The notes beneath the pieces are model-generated. The model had not been told where the DNA came from and did no database searches. It saw only the letters and a list, made by a program, of their open reading frames with translations. This document shows positions 53,322 to 60,952 of a stretch of 64,000 bases of DNA, one piece after another; positions within the stretch are counted from its first letter, which is position 1; the number at the start of each line of letters is the position of its first letter. Where the stretch lies: NCBI RefSeq assembly GCF_019145375.1, contig NZ_JAHSTX010000001.1, forward strand, positions 1,091,001 through 1,155,000. Reading direction: 5' to 3'. A program made the position numbers and the translations under genes. This DNA is from Pseudomonas triticicola. GTDB lineage: Bacteria; Pseudomonadota; Gammaproteobacteria; Pseudomonadales; Pseudomonadaceae.

Positions 53322-53416
53322 CCTGTGGGAGCGAGCCTGCTCGCGAAGGCGTCGGGTCAGTCAAAAATGTAACAACTGACCCATCGCTTTCGCGAGCAGG
53401 CTCGCTCCCACATGGG
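53322..53416. repeat. REPIN
   Basis: Forward and inverted REP copies around an inner palindrome GGGTCAGT...ACTGACCC. It lies between the convergent chemoreceptor and flavin reductase genes. Confidence 0.92.
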
Positions 53417-53436
53417 ATATCCGAGATCTGGTGAAA

Positions 53437-53922
53437 TCACGCCACAACCGGCAACGCACCCATCTTGCCGTGGCAATACACCAGCGGTCCGGCGACCTGC
53501 TCGGGGACGATCAGGTTCTTCACCGCGCCGACCATGATCGCGTGGTCGCCACCTTCGTATTCACGCCACAACTCGCACTCGATCACCGCCGTCGCATTGG
53601 CGAGGATCGGGTTGCCCAGTTCGCTCAACGTCCACTCGATGCCCTGCGCCTTGTCCTTGCCTTTGCGGGCGAAGGCATAGGCCTCGCTTTGCTGCACGCT
53701 GGACAACAGGTGAATCGCAAAGCGTTTGTTCTTGATCAGCACGGGATAGGAGTCGGAGCTGTAGTTGGGGCAGAACAGAACCAGCGCCGGGTCCATCGAC
53801 AGTGAGCTGAACGCGCTGGCGGTCAGGCCGACGATCTGGCCGTCGTCGTCCAGCGTGGTGATAACGGTGACGCCGGACGGGAACGAGCCCATGACTTGTT
53901 TGTAAATGGCAGCATCGATCAT
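53437..53922 (-). CDS. Flavin reductase (FMN-dependent), partner of the LLM oxygenase
   Basis: A 161-residue flavin reductase of the HpaC/RutF-like group. MGSFPSGVTVITTLDDDGQI and GLTASAFSSLSMDPALVLFC (FMN-binding) with the closing V-K-N-L-I-V-P-E-Q are typical. It supplies reduced flavin to a separate monooxygenase. The ATG follows AGGAC. The operator-like motif at 53973 is 51 bp upstream. With the LLM gene 2.3 kb away and co-regulated by motif, they probably form a two-component monooxygenase. Confidence 0.9.
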   Translation of the reverse strand: MIDAAIYKQVMGSFPSGVTVITTLDDDGQIVGLTASAFSSLSMDPALVLFCPNYSSDSYPVLIKNKRFAIHLLSSVQQSEAYAFARKGKDKAQGIEWTLSELGNPILANATAVIECELWREYEGGDHAIMVGAVKNLIVPEQVAGPLVYCHGKMGALPVVA

Positions 53923-53972
53923 TGGGTGGTCCTCGGGTGGTGTGACGCGGTTTTTATGGTTTGTAGGTCTGA

Positions 53973-53988
53973 TGGTATACCGTAATAC
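53973..53988. promoter_or_regulatory. Shared operator-like motif, copy 2
   Basis: TGGTATACCGTAATAC lies 51 bp upstream of the flavin reductase. It differs from copy 1 by one base (CCG for CCA). Confidence 0.6.
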
Positions 53989-54145
53989 ATATCTTGCAAG
54001 AGCTTTTCTGGTGAACCGATAAACGTGCCACTTTCGTCGGAAACACAGTGTTTACGGGGCTTTCAGCTAGCCGGTCAGGGGTGGGATCAGCGAGGATAGC
54101 GGATCAGACAGCGACAGAATCAGCGGATCAGGCTTGTGCAAAGTT

Positions 54146-54161
54146 TGGAATACCATAATAT
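54146..54161. promoter_or_regulatory. Shared operator-like motif, copy 3
   Basis: TGGAATACCATAATAT lies 79 bp upstream of the NCS1 permease start. It differs from copy 1 in two places (T to A, last C to T). Confidence 0.55.
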
Positions 54162-54239
54162 GGTCTGCATCTGAGGGGCGACCCAAGAGTCCTCCCGGTT
54201 TGGCTTCATACAAAGATAAAAACAGACAAACTCGAGTTC

Positions 54240-55652
54240 ATGCATATGTCCCAGATGTCCCGGCAAGATCCGTTGATCGAGAATCATACGGTCGATTACG
54301 TCCCACTCGCGGAACGCCACGGGAAGGCCCGCGATCTGTTCACTCTTTGGTTCAGCACCAACATCGCGCCACTGCCCATCGTTACCGGCGCCATGGTGGT
54401 CCAGGTGTTCCACCTCAATCTGTTCTGGGGGCTGCTGGCGATTGCGCTGGGGCACATGATCGGCGGCGTGGTGATTGCGCTGGCCTCGGCGCAGGGTCCG
54501 CGCATGGGCATTCCGCAAATGGTCCAGAGTCGCGGTCAGTTCGGTCGTTATGGCGCACTGCTGATCGTGTTTTTCGCGGCGCTCATCTACATCGGTTTCT
54601 TCATTTCCAACATCGTGCTGGCGGGCAAATCCATCGTCGGCATTGCGCCGTCAGTGCCAGCGCCGCTGAGCATTCTGATCGGCGCGCTGGCCGCCACGGC
54701 GATCGGTGTGATCGGCTACAACTTCATCCACACCCTCAACCGCATCGGCACCTGGGTGATGGGCGGCGCGTTGCTCGCCGGATTCATCTACATTTTCGCC
54801 CATGACTTGCCGGCAGACTTCCTGACGCGCGGCAGTTTCAATCTCTCCGGCTGGCTGGCGACGGTGTCGCTGGGGATCATCTGGCAGATCAGCTTCTCGC
54901 CATACGTCTCCGACTATTCGCGATATCTGCCAGCAGACATCGGTATCGCCAAACCGTTTTGGGCGACGTATCTGGGCGCGACGCTGGGCACGATTCTGTC
55001 GTTCAGCTTTGGCGCAGTGGCGGTGCTGGCGACGCCGGAAGGCACTGAAGCGATGGCAGCGGTCAAGCAGTCCACCGGCTGGCTGGGGCCGATTCTGATG
55101 GTGCTGTTTCTGCTCAACATCATCAGCCACAACGCGCTCAACTTGTATGGTGCGGTGTTGTCGATCATTACCTCGATTCAGACGTTCGCCAGCCAATGGA
55201 CGCCAAGCATCAAGGTGCGCGTGGTGCTGTCGAGCGTGATCCTGGCCGGATGCTGCGTGGTCGCCCTCGGTGCCTCGGCGGATTTCATTTCCGAGTTCAT
55301 TGGACTGATTCTCGCGCTGTTGCTGGTGCTGGTGCCGTGGGCGTCGATCAACCTGATCGACTTCTACCTGATCAAGCGTGGCAACTACGACATCGCCTCG
55401 ATCTTCCGCGCCGACGGTGGCATCTACGGGCGCTTCAACCTGCACGCGATCATTGCCTACTTCATCGGCATCATCGTGCAGCTGCCGTTTGCCAACACCT
55501 CGCTGTACGTCGGGCCCTACGCCAATCTGGTGGAAGGTGCCGACCTGTCGTGGCTGGTTGGCCTCGTGGTCACCGTGCCGCTGTATTACTGCCTGGCAAC
55601 TCGCGGTCAGGCGCAGCAGAGCAGGGCGGCCAGACTCGGCTATACCGACTGA
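54240..55652 (+). CDS. NCS1 family permease (cytosine/purine type)
   Basis: A 470-residue inner-membrane symporter with about 12 helices. FTLWFSTNIAPLPIVTGAMV (TM1), QISFSPYVSDYSRYLPADIG and LVPWASINLIDFYLIKRGNY are hallmarks of the NCS1 permeases that import nucleobases, hydantoins or related N-heterocycles with H+ or Na+. Start at one of three nearby ATGs (54240, 54246, 54255); the ribosome site is weak. It is the third gene preceded by the TGGTATACCATAATAC motif, so it is probably the uptake system for the monooxygenase substrate. Confidence 0.9.
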   Translation: MHMSQMSRQDPLIENHTVDYVPLAERHGKARDLFTLWFSTNIAPLPIVTGAMVVQVFHLNLFWGLLAIALGHMIGGVVIALASAQGPRMGIPQMVQSRGQFGRYGALLIVFFAALIYIGFFISNIVLAGKSIVGIAPSVPAPLSILIGALAATAIGVIGYNFIHTLNRIGTWVMGGALLAGFIYIFAHDLPADFLTRGSFNLSGWLATVSLGIIWQISFSPYVSDYSRYLPADIGIAKPFWATYLGATLGTILSFSFGAVAVLATPEGTEAMAAVKQSTGWLGPILMVLFLLNIISHNALNLYGAVLSIITSIQTFASQWTPSIKVRVVLSSVILAGCCVVALGASADFISEFIGLILALLLVLVPWASINLIDFYLIKRGNYDIASIFRADGGIYGRFNLHAIIAYFIGIIVQLPFANTSLYVGPYANLVEGADLSWLVGLVVTVPLYYCLATRGQAQQSRAARLGYTD

Positions 55653-55671
55653 TCCCAACGGCAACACAGCA

Positions 55672-55698
55672 ATGCCCGGCCCAGTGCCGGGCATTTTG
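55672..55698 (+). terminator. Terminator of the NCS1 permease gene
   Basis: ATGCCCGGC and GCCGGGCAT form a 9-bp stem with a 5-base loop, followed by TTTTG. It separates the permease from the following PotF-like gene, which must have its own promoter. Confidence 0.82.
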
Positions 55699-55900
55699 TT
55701 TGCGCATTTCAGCGGTCAAGCAAATTGGCCATATCGATCCCCTTTTGGCCTGCCGCCTACTGTCATCGCGCTACGCTGTCAGCAAGAATCGAAACCATAA
55801 CAACAGGCTCGACCTTTTTTGCCCTTGGCTATCGTTACAGCCACTGCCGTGTACAGAACATAAAAACCATCGATCTCACGTCGCATTCGGGGAAACAACC

Positions 55901-57001
55901 ATGGTCACGATCAAACGCATTCTGGGCGCCACCGTGTGTGGCCTGACGCTGCTGGCCAGTGCCGTCCAGGCCGAGCAGCGCGAACTGCGGGTGTACAACT
56001 GGGCGGATTACATTCTGCCGTCAGTGCCCAAGGACTTCGCCGAGCAAAGCAAGATCAAAGTGACCTGGGACACCTTCGACACCAACGAATCCCTGGAAGC
56101 GAAACTGCTCACCGGCAACTCCGGTTACGACCTGGTGGTGCCGTCCAATCAGTTCATCGAAACCCAGATCAAGGCCGGCGTGTTCCAGAAACTCGACAAG
56201 TCGAAATTGCCGAACTGGCAGCACCAGGATCCGGCCTTGCTCAAGTTGCTCGACGCCAACGACCCCGGCAACCAGTACGGCGTGCCGTACATGTATGGCA
56301 CCGTTCTGATCGGCTTCAACCCGGCCAAGGTCAAGGCTGCGCTGGGCGAGAATGCGCCGGTGGACAGCTGGGATCTGGTGTTCAAGCCCGAGAACATGGA
56401 AAAGCTCAAGGCCTGCGGCGTGGCGATGCTCGATTCGCCGTCGGAGATCCTGCCGCTGGCCCTGCATTACCTCGGCCTCGACCCGAACAGCCAGAACCCG
56501 GCGGACTATGAAAAGGCCAAGGCCTTGATGATGAAGATTCGCCCGTACGTGACCTATTTCAACTCGGCCAAGTACATGACCGACATTGCCAACGGCGACA
56601 TCTGCGTGGCGATCGGTTATTCCGGCAGCTTCTACCAATTCGGCAATCGCGCCAAAGAGGCGGGCAACGGCGTGGTGGTCGACTGGCGTCTGCCGAAGGA
56701 GGGCGCGCCGATCTGGTTCGACACCTTCGCCATTCCGAAGAGCGCGAAGAACGTCGCCGAGGCCCACGAATTCCTCAACCACTTGCTTGATCCGAAAGTG
56801 ATCGCACCGATCAGTGATTTCCTCGGGTATCCAAATGCCAACAAGGACTCGATGCCGCTGGTCAACAAGGACATCACCGACAACCCCAACCTGACCCCGA
56901 CCAGCGAAGCGCTGAAAACCCTGTATGTGGTGCAACCGTTGCCGCAGAAAATGGAGCGGGTGCGCACGCGGGTGTGGACCAGTATCAAGTCCGATAAATA
57001 A
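55901..57001 (+). CDS. Polyamine ABC transporter substrate-binding protein (PotF/SpuD-like)
   Basis: A 366-residue periplasmic binding protein. The signal peptide (RILGATVCGLTLLASAVQA) is followed by LRVYNWADYILPSVPKDFAE, the PotF/SpuD opening. Further motifs are VPYMYGTVLIGFNPAKVKAA, VAIGYSGSFYQFG and FLNHLLDPKVIAPISDFLGY. It binds putrescine, spermidine or a related amine. No transporter genes follow, so it is an orphan binding protein. The start follows GGGGAAA at the correct spacing. Confidence 0.9.
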   Translation: MVTIKRILGATVCGLTLLASAVQAEQRELRVYNWADYILPSVPKDFAEQSKIKVTWDTFDTNESLEAKLLTGNSGYDLVVPSNQFIETQIKAGVFQKLDKSKLPNWQHQDPALLKLLDANDPGNQYGVPYMYGTVLIGFNPAKVKAALGENAPVDSWDLVFKPENMEKLKACGVAMLDSPSEILPLALHYLGLDPNSQNPADYEKAKALMMKIRPYVTYFNSAKYMTDIANGDICVAIGYSGSFYQFGNRAKEAGNGVVVDWRLPKEGAPIWFDTFAIPKSAKNVAEAHEFLNHLLDPKVIAPISDFLGYPNANKDSMPLVNKDITDNPNLTPTSEALKTLYVVQPLPQKMERVRTRVWTSIKSDK

Positions 57002-57019
57002 GAGCATCGCACTTCAAAT

Positions 57020-57110
57020 ATGGGAGCGAGCCTGCTCGCGAAAGCGGTGTGTCATTCAACTCCTAGGTTGAATGATCCGGCGTATTCGCGAGCAGGCTCG
57101 CTCCCACAGG
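57020..57110. repeat. REPIN
   Basis: Forward and inverted REP copies around an inner perfect palindrome CATTCAAC...GTTGAATG. It lies between the convergent PotF-like and TerC genes. Confidence 0.92.
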
Positions 57111-57125
57111 TCGGGTTGTGTGGTG

Positions 57126-58100
57126 TCATTCGGTGCGGCGTTCTGCCTCGCGGCTGGTCGCCAGGCTCAACAGCACCGACCCGAGGATCACCGACCCGAC
57201 GATTGCCAGCGACCATTCCACCGGCATGTGAAACCACGGCATCAGCACCATCTTGCCGCCGATGAACACCAGCACGATCGCCAGCCCGTATTTGAGCAGG
57301 TGAAAGCGATCAGCCATGTCCGCCAGCAGGAAGTACAACGCGCGCAGGCCCATGATCGCGAAGATGTTCGAAGTGAAAACAATGAACGGGTCGGTGGTGA
57401 CGGCGAAGATCGCTGGAATGCTGTCGACGGCGAACATCAAGTCGCTGGCCTCGATCAGCACCAGCACCAGAAACATCGGTGTCGCCCAGCGCACGCCGTT
57501 CTGCAGGATGAAAAACTTCTCGCCGTGAAAGCCACTGGTGATGCGCATATGCCCGCGCACCCAGCGCAATAACGGATTCTTTTCCAGATCCGGTTGATGA
57601 TCAGCGAACACCAGCATCTTGATCCCGGTGATGATCAGGAACACCCCGAAGGCATAGAGCAGCCATTCGAACTGCGAGACCAGCCACACACCGGCGAAAA
57701 TCATTATCGCGCGCATCACAATCGCGCCGAGCACGCCGTACAGCAGCACCCGCCGTTGCAATTCCGGCGGTACGGCGAAGTAGCTGAAGATCATCACGAA
57801 GACGAACATGTTGTCGATCGACAGCGACTGCTCGATCAGATAGCCGGTGAGGAATTCCAGGGTTTTCTGTCGGGCGATTTCACCGCCGAATTCGCCGTGC
57901 AGATACCACCAGAGCAATCCGGCAAAACTCAGCGCCAGCAGACACCAGGCAATCACCCAGGCCGACGCTTCCCGCACCGACACCCGGTGCGCCTTGCGCC
58001 CGCCGAATACAAACAGGTCCAGGGCCAGCATGGCCAGAACGAAGATGATGAAGGCACCCCACATCCAGGGTTCGCCGATATTGATGTTCGTGGCAGGCAT
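57126..58100 (-). CDS. TerC family membrane protein
   Basis: A 324-residue inner-membrane protein with about nine helices, like E. coli Alx. YLIEQSLSIDNMFVFVMIFS and VLIEASDLMFAVDSIPAIFA (two acidic S-x-D-N/D metal motifs) and FTSNIFAIMGLRALYFLLAD are the TerC core. Related proteins export Mn2+ or help load exported metalloenzymes. The ATG follows GCGGAGC. I looked for a yybP-ykoY manganese riboswitch upstream and did not see one. Confidence 0.93.
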   Translation of the reverse strand: MPATNINIGEPWMWGAFIIFVLAMLALDLFVFGGRKAHRVSVREASAWVIAWCLLALSFAGLLWWYLHGEFGGEIARQKTLEFLTGYLIEQSLSIDNMFVFVMIFSYFAVPPELQRRVLLYGVLGAIVMRAIMIFAGVWLVSQFEWLLYAFGVFLIITGIKMLVFADHQPDLEKNPLLRWVRGHMRITSGFHGEKFFILQNGVRWATPMFLVLVLIEASDLMFAVDSIPAIFAVTTDPFIVFTSNIFAIMGLRALYFLLADMADRFHLLKYGLAIVLVFIGGKMVLMPWFHMPVEWSLAIVGSVILGSVLLSLATSREAERRTE

Positions 58101-58160
58101 GGCACGCTCCGCTGTCTTGTTACTTGCAGTGTTATCGCTGATTCAACGGCAAGCGCATCC

Positions 58161-58252
58161 CCTGTGGGAGCGAGCCTGCTCGCGAATGCAATGAAACAGT
58201 GAAGTTGAGGTTGCTGACCCACCGCGTTCGCGAGCAGGCTCGCTCCCACAGG
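58161..58252. repeat. REPIN
   Basis: Forward and inverted REP copies with a less perfect inner palindrome. It lies 61 bp upstream of the TerC start. Confidence 0.9.
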
Positions 58253-58359
58253 GATCATCTTCTCTTCTCGATCAAAGTCAGACGGGGCCATGCTAGCGAC
58301 GGATCTGGAGCAAAGAAAAATCGTTTATTTCTGACTGACAGTTCGGCAAAAACGAAGTG

Positions 58360-59148
58360 TCAGCGGAAAAACTCCCCCGGCGTTTCGCCGAACTGCTGAC
58401 GAAACGCGGCGATAAACGCCGAGGTCGAGTCGTATCCACAAGCCAGCGCAACATCCGTCACACGCTCGCCTTTTTCCAGCGGGGTCAGGGCGCCAAGCAA
58501 GCGCAGGCGCTGGCGCCAGGCGCGGAAGGTCAGGCCGGTGTCGCGCAAAAACAGGCGCGTCAGAGTCTTTTCGGTGACACCGAATTTTTCGCTCCAGTGG
58601 CGCAGGGTGGTCTGCTGCTCCGGGTGTTGCTCCAGGCTCTGGTAGATCTGCTTCAAGCGCGGGTCTTGCGGCAGCGGCAGCATCAAGTCGATGGTCGGCG
58701 CGTTGGCCAATTGATCAAGGATCACCTGGGCCAAGCGTCCGTCAGGGCCGCTTTCGTCGTATTCCACTGGCACCTGACTGAAGGCGCGGATCAACTCCCT
58801 GAGCAGATCGCTGACGCCGAGCACATGGCAATGCTCGGCGGCCCAACCGGTGACGCTGCTGTCGATGTACAGGCTGCGCATTTCCGTATGCGGTGCGCTG
58901 AAAACCCGGTGCGGCACGCCGGCCGGAATCCACACCGCACGCTCCGGCGGCGCGACGAATCGGCCGGCGCTGGTCTGCACTTCGAGCACGCCCTGAATCG
59001 CGTAGGACAACTGCACCCACGGATGACTGTGGCGGCGGGTGAGGGCGCGATTGGGCAGCGATTCGGTGCGTCCGTACACGGGACGCGGCAGGCTGGGCAA
59101 CCCGGGAACACTGCGGCGCACGCTTTTGCTATGTCCTTTAGGCGGCAT
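58360..59148 (-). CDS. AraC family regulator with N-terminal cupin
   Basis: A 262-residue regulator. The cupin-like N-terminal domain has HSHPWVQLSYAIQGVLEVQT and PPERAVWIPAGVPHRVFSAP. The C-terminal double HTH has LRHWSEKFGVTEKTLTRLFL and VTDVALACGYDSTSAFIAAF with the closing QFGETPGEFF. The start at 59148 is chosen because the open frame further upstream, opposite the transporter gene, is not family-like. It is divergent from the YfeH-like transporter and probably controls it. Confidence 0.88.
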   Translation of the reverse strand: MPPKGHSKSVRRSVPGLPSLPRPVYGRTESLPNRALTRRHSHPWVQLSYAIQGVLEVQTSAGRFVAPPERAVWIPAGVPHRVFSAPHTEMRSLYIDSSVTGWAAEHCHVLGVSDLLRELIRAFSQVPVEYDESGPDGRLAQVILDQLANAPTIDLMLPLPQDPRLKQIYQSLEQHPEQQTTLRHWSEKFGVTEKTLTRLFLRDTGLTFRAWRQRLRLLGALTPLEKGERVTDVALACGYDSTSAFIAAFRQQFGETPGEFFR

Positions 59149-59230
59149 CTTGCGGCTCTTCGGCGTTAGTCGGTAATTGCCAGTCACGTTAGAGTCGTCG
59201 GCACGCACTGGCAACCCCCGGATGAATCTC

Positions 59231-60229
59231 ATGACGCGCCCACGTTTTCTGCCCGATAACTTCACGCTGACCTTGATCGGCGTCGTCCTGCTGGCCAGTT
59301 TTCTGCCCGCCAGCGGCCAAGTTGCCGTCGGCTTCGGCTGGCTGACCAACATCGCCATCGCCCTGCTGTTTTTCCTGCACGGCGCCAAGCTGTCGCGCGA
59401 GTCGATCATCGCCGGCGCCGGCCACTGGCGTCTGCATCTGCTGGTGTTCGGCCTGACCTTTGTGCTCTTCCCGATACTCGGGCTGGCGCTGAGGCCGTTG
59501 TTGTCACCGCTGATCGGCGATCAGCTGTACATGGGCATGCTCTACCTCTGCGCATTGCCCGCCACGGTGCAGTCGGCCATCGCGTTCACTTCGCTGGCGC
59601 GAGGCAATATTCCGGCCGCGATCTGCAGCGCGGCGGCATCCAGTCTGTTCGGGATTTTTCTTACACCGCTGCTGGTGACGCTGCTGCTCAACGTCCACGG
59701 CGACGGCGGTTCGACCCTCGACGCCATCGTCAAAATCAGTGTGCAATTGCTCCTGCCATTCATTGCCGGGCAGATCGCCCGCCGCTGGATCGGCGCGTGG
59801 GTAGGGCGCAACAAGAACTGGCTGAAATTCGTTGATCAGGGTTCGATTCTGCTGGTGGTGTACGGCGCATTCAGCGAAGCCGTCAACGAAGGCATCTGGC
59901 AGCAGATTCCATTGTTCGAATTGTTTGGCCTGGTCGTGGTCTGCTGCATTCTGCTGACGTTGGTTCTGGTGGCATCAACTCTGTTGAGCAAAGCCTTCGG
60001 CTTCAATCAGGAAGACCGCATCACCATTCTGTTCTGCGGTTCGAAAAAAAGCCTGGCGACCGGCGTGCCGATGGCGCAGGTACTGTTTGCCGGCAGCACC
60101 ATCGGCGTGCTGATTCTGCCGCTGATGTTGTTCCATCAGATCCAACTGATGGTCTGCGCGGTATTGGCCCAGCGCTATGCGAAACGACCGGAGTCGGTGC
60201 CGGATTTGATGGCGCAGGTCGACCCGTAA
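59231..60229 (+). CDS. Bile acid:sodium symporter family protein (YfeH-like)
   Basis: A 332-residue membrane protein with ten helices, the same length as E. coli YfeH. RPRFLPDNFTLTLIGVVLLA, FLHGAKLSRESIIAGAGHWR and LCALPATVQSAIAFTSLARG are typical of the SBF-like PF13593 group; the late FCGSKKSLATGVPMAQVLFA is the conserved cation-site segment. The substrate is an unidentified organic anion. The ATG at 59231 is preferred; ATG 59222 is 9 bp upstream. Confidence 0.88.
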   Translation: MTRPRFLPDNFTLTLIGVVLLASFLPASGQVAVGFGWLTNIAIALLFFLHGAKLSRESIIAGAGHWRLHLLVFGLTFVLFPILGLALRPLLSPLIGDQLYMGMLYLCALPATVQSAIAFTSLARGNIPAAICSAAASSLFGIFLTPLLVTLLLNVHGDGGSTLDAIVKISVQLLLPFIAGQIARRWIGAWVGRNKNWLKFVDQGSILLVVYGAFSEAVNEGIWQQIPLFELFGLVVVCCILLTLVLVASTLLSKAFGFNQEDRITILFCGSKKSLATGVPMAQVLFAGSTIGVLILPLMLFHQIQLMVCAVLAQRYAKRPESVPDLMAQVDP

Positions 60230-60236
60230 AAACGTT

Positions 60237-60839
60237 TCACAGCCCCGAATACTTGACCGCCGCTGCCGCCCGCGTCGGCACGTCCAGCGTACGCAGCAAC
60301 GAAGACACATGGATGCGCACCGTGAACGGGGAGATATTCAGTTCACGGGCGATTTCCTTGTTGGTCTTGCCTTGCGCGATCAAACGCAGCACGTCCTGCT
60401 GACGCGGCGTCAGCGTCGTCGCGGTTTCCAGCGGCAACAGGCCGGACGGCGCCGTCTTCACCAGCACCTCTCCTTCACGGATCGCCAGAATCGCCTGGCC
60501 GATTTCATCCGGCGCGATGTTTTTGCCAATGAAACCGTCAATGCCCGCCGCCATGACTTCGCTGATCAGCGCCTGATCGTCGACCATCGACACCACGATC
60601 AACGTGGTGCGCGGTAATCGTTGGCGCAAGTCGGTGAGCTGAGTGATGCAGGTCAGCCCGGGAAAACGCAGATCGAGCATCAGTGTGTCCGGCTCGTTGT
60701 CCTGTGGCAGCAACTCAAGCACGGCGTCGAAGTCGCCGGCCTCGCAGATATTCGCTTCGGGCAGCAAGCGCTGCACGGTGCGCAGCATTGCCTCGCGAAA
60801 CAGCGGGTGATCGTCGGCTATGATGATCCGGCACGTCAT
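60237..60839 (-). CDS. LuxR/NarL-type response regulator
   Basis: A 200-residue response regulator. The receiver domain has [19 protein letters not shown] and the phosphoacceptor Asp56 in [10 protein letters not shown]. The LuxR HTH follows ([28 protein letters not shown]). It is divergent from the hybrid kinase at 60953, so the two form a two-component pair. Target genes are not visible here. Confidence 0.93.
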   Translation of the reverse strand: MTCRIIIADDHPLFREAMLRTVQRLLPEANICEAGDFDAVLELLPQDNEPDTLMLDLRFPGLTCITQLTDLRQRLPRTTLIVVSMVDDQALISEVMAAGIDGFIGKNIAPDEIGQAILAIREGEVLVKTAPSGLLPLETATTLTPRQQDVLRLIAQGKTNKEIARELNISPFTVRIHVSSLLRTLDVPTRAAAAVKYSGL

Positions 60840-60952
60840 GATGCGACCCTCCCTGGGTCAGGCGTGATTCAAGGCCTGCACCTTAGCACTGGACGCGAAG
60901 GTTGCCTGTAGGCTGCTTCCGAAACTGCAATCGCTGCACAAGGACGTTTCCC

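Noticed and set aside
55196..55900. N-terminal extension of the PotF-like protein
   Set aside because: The in-frame extension overlaps the NCS1 gene in another frame and its terminator; the ATG at 55901 starts a proper signal peptide.
58101..58330. yybP-ykoY manganese riboswitch upstream of terC
   Set aside because: The 60 bp before the start are short and lack the motif; the rest is a REPIN.
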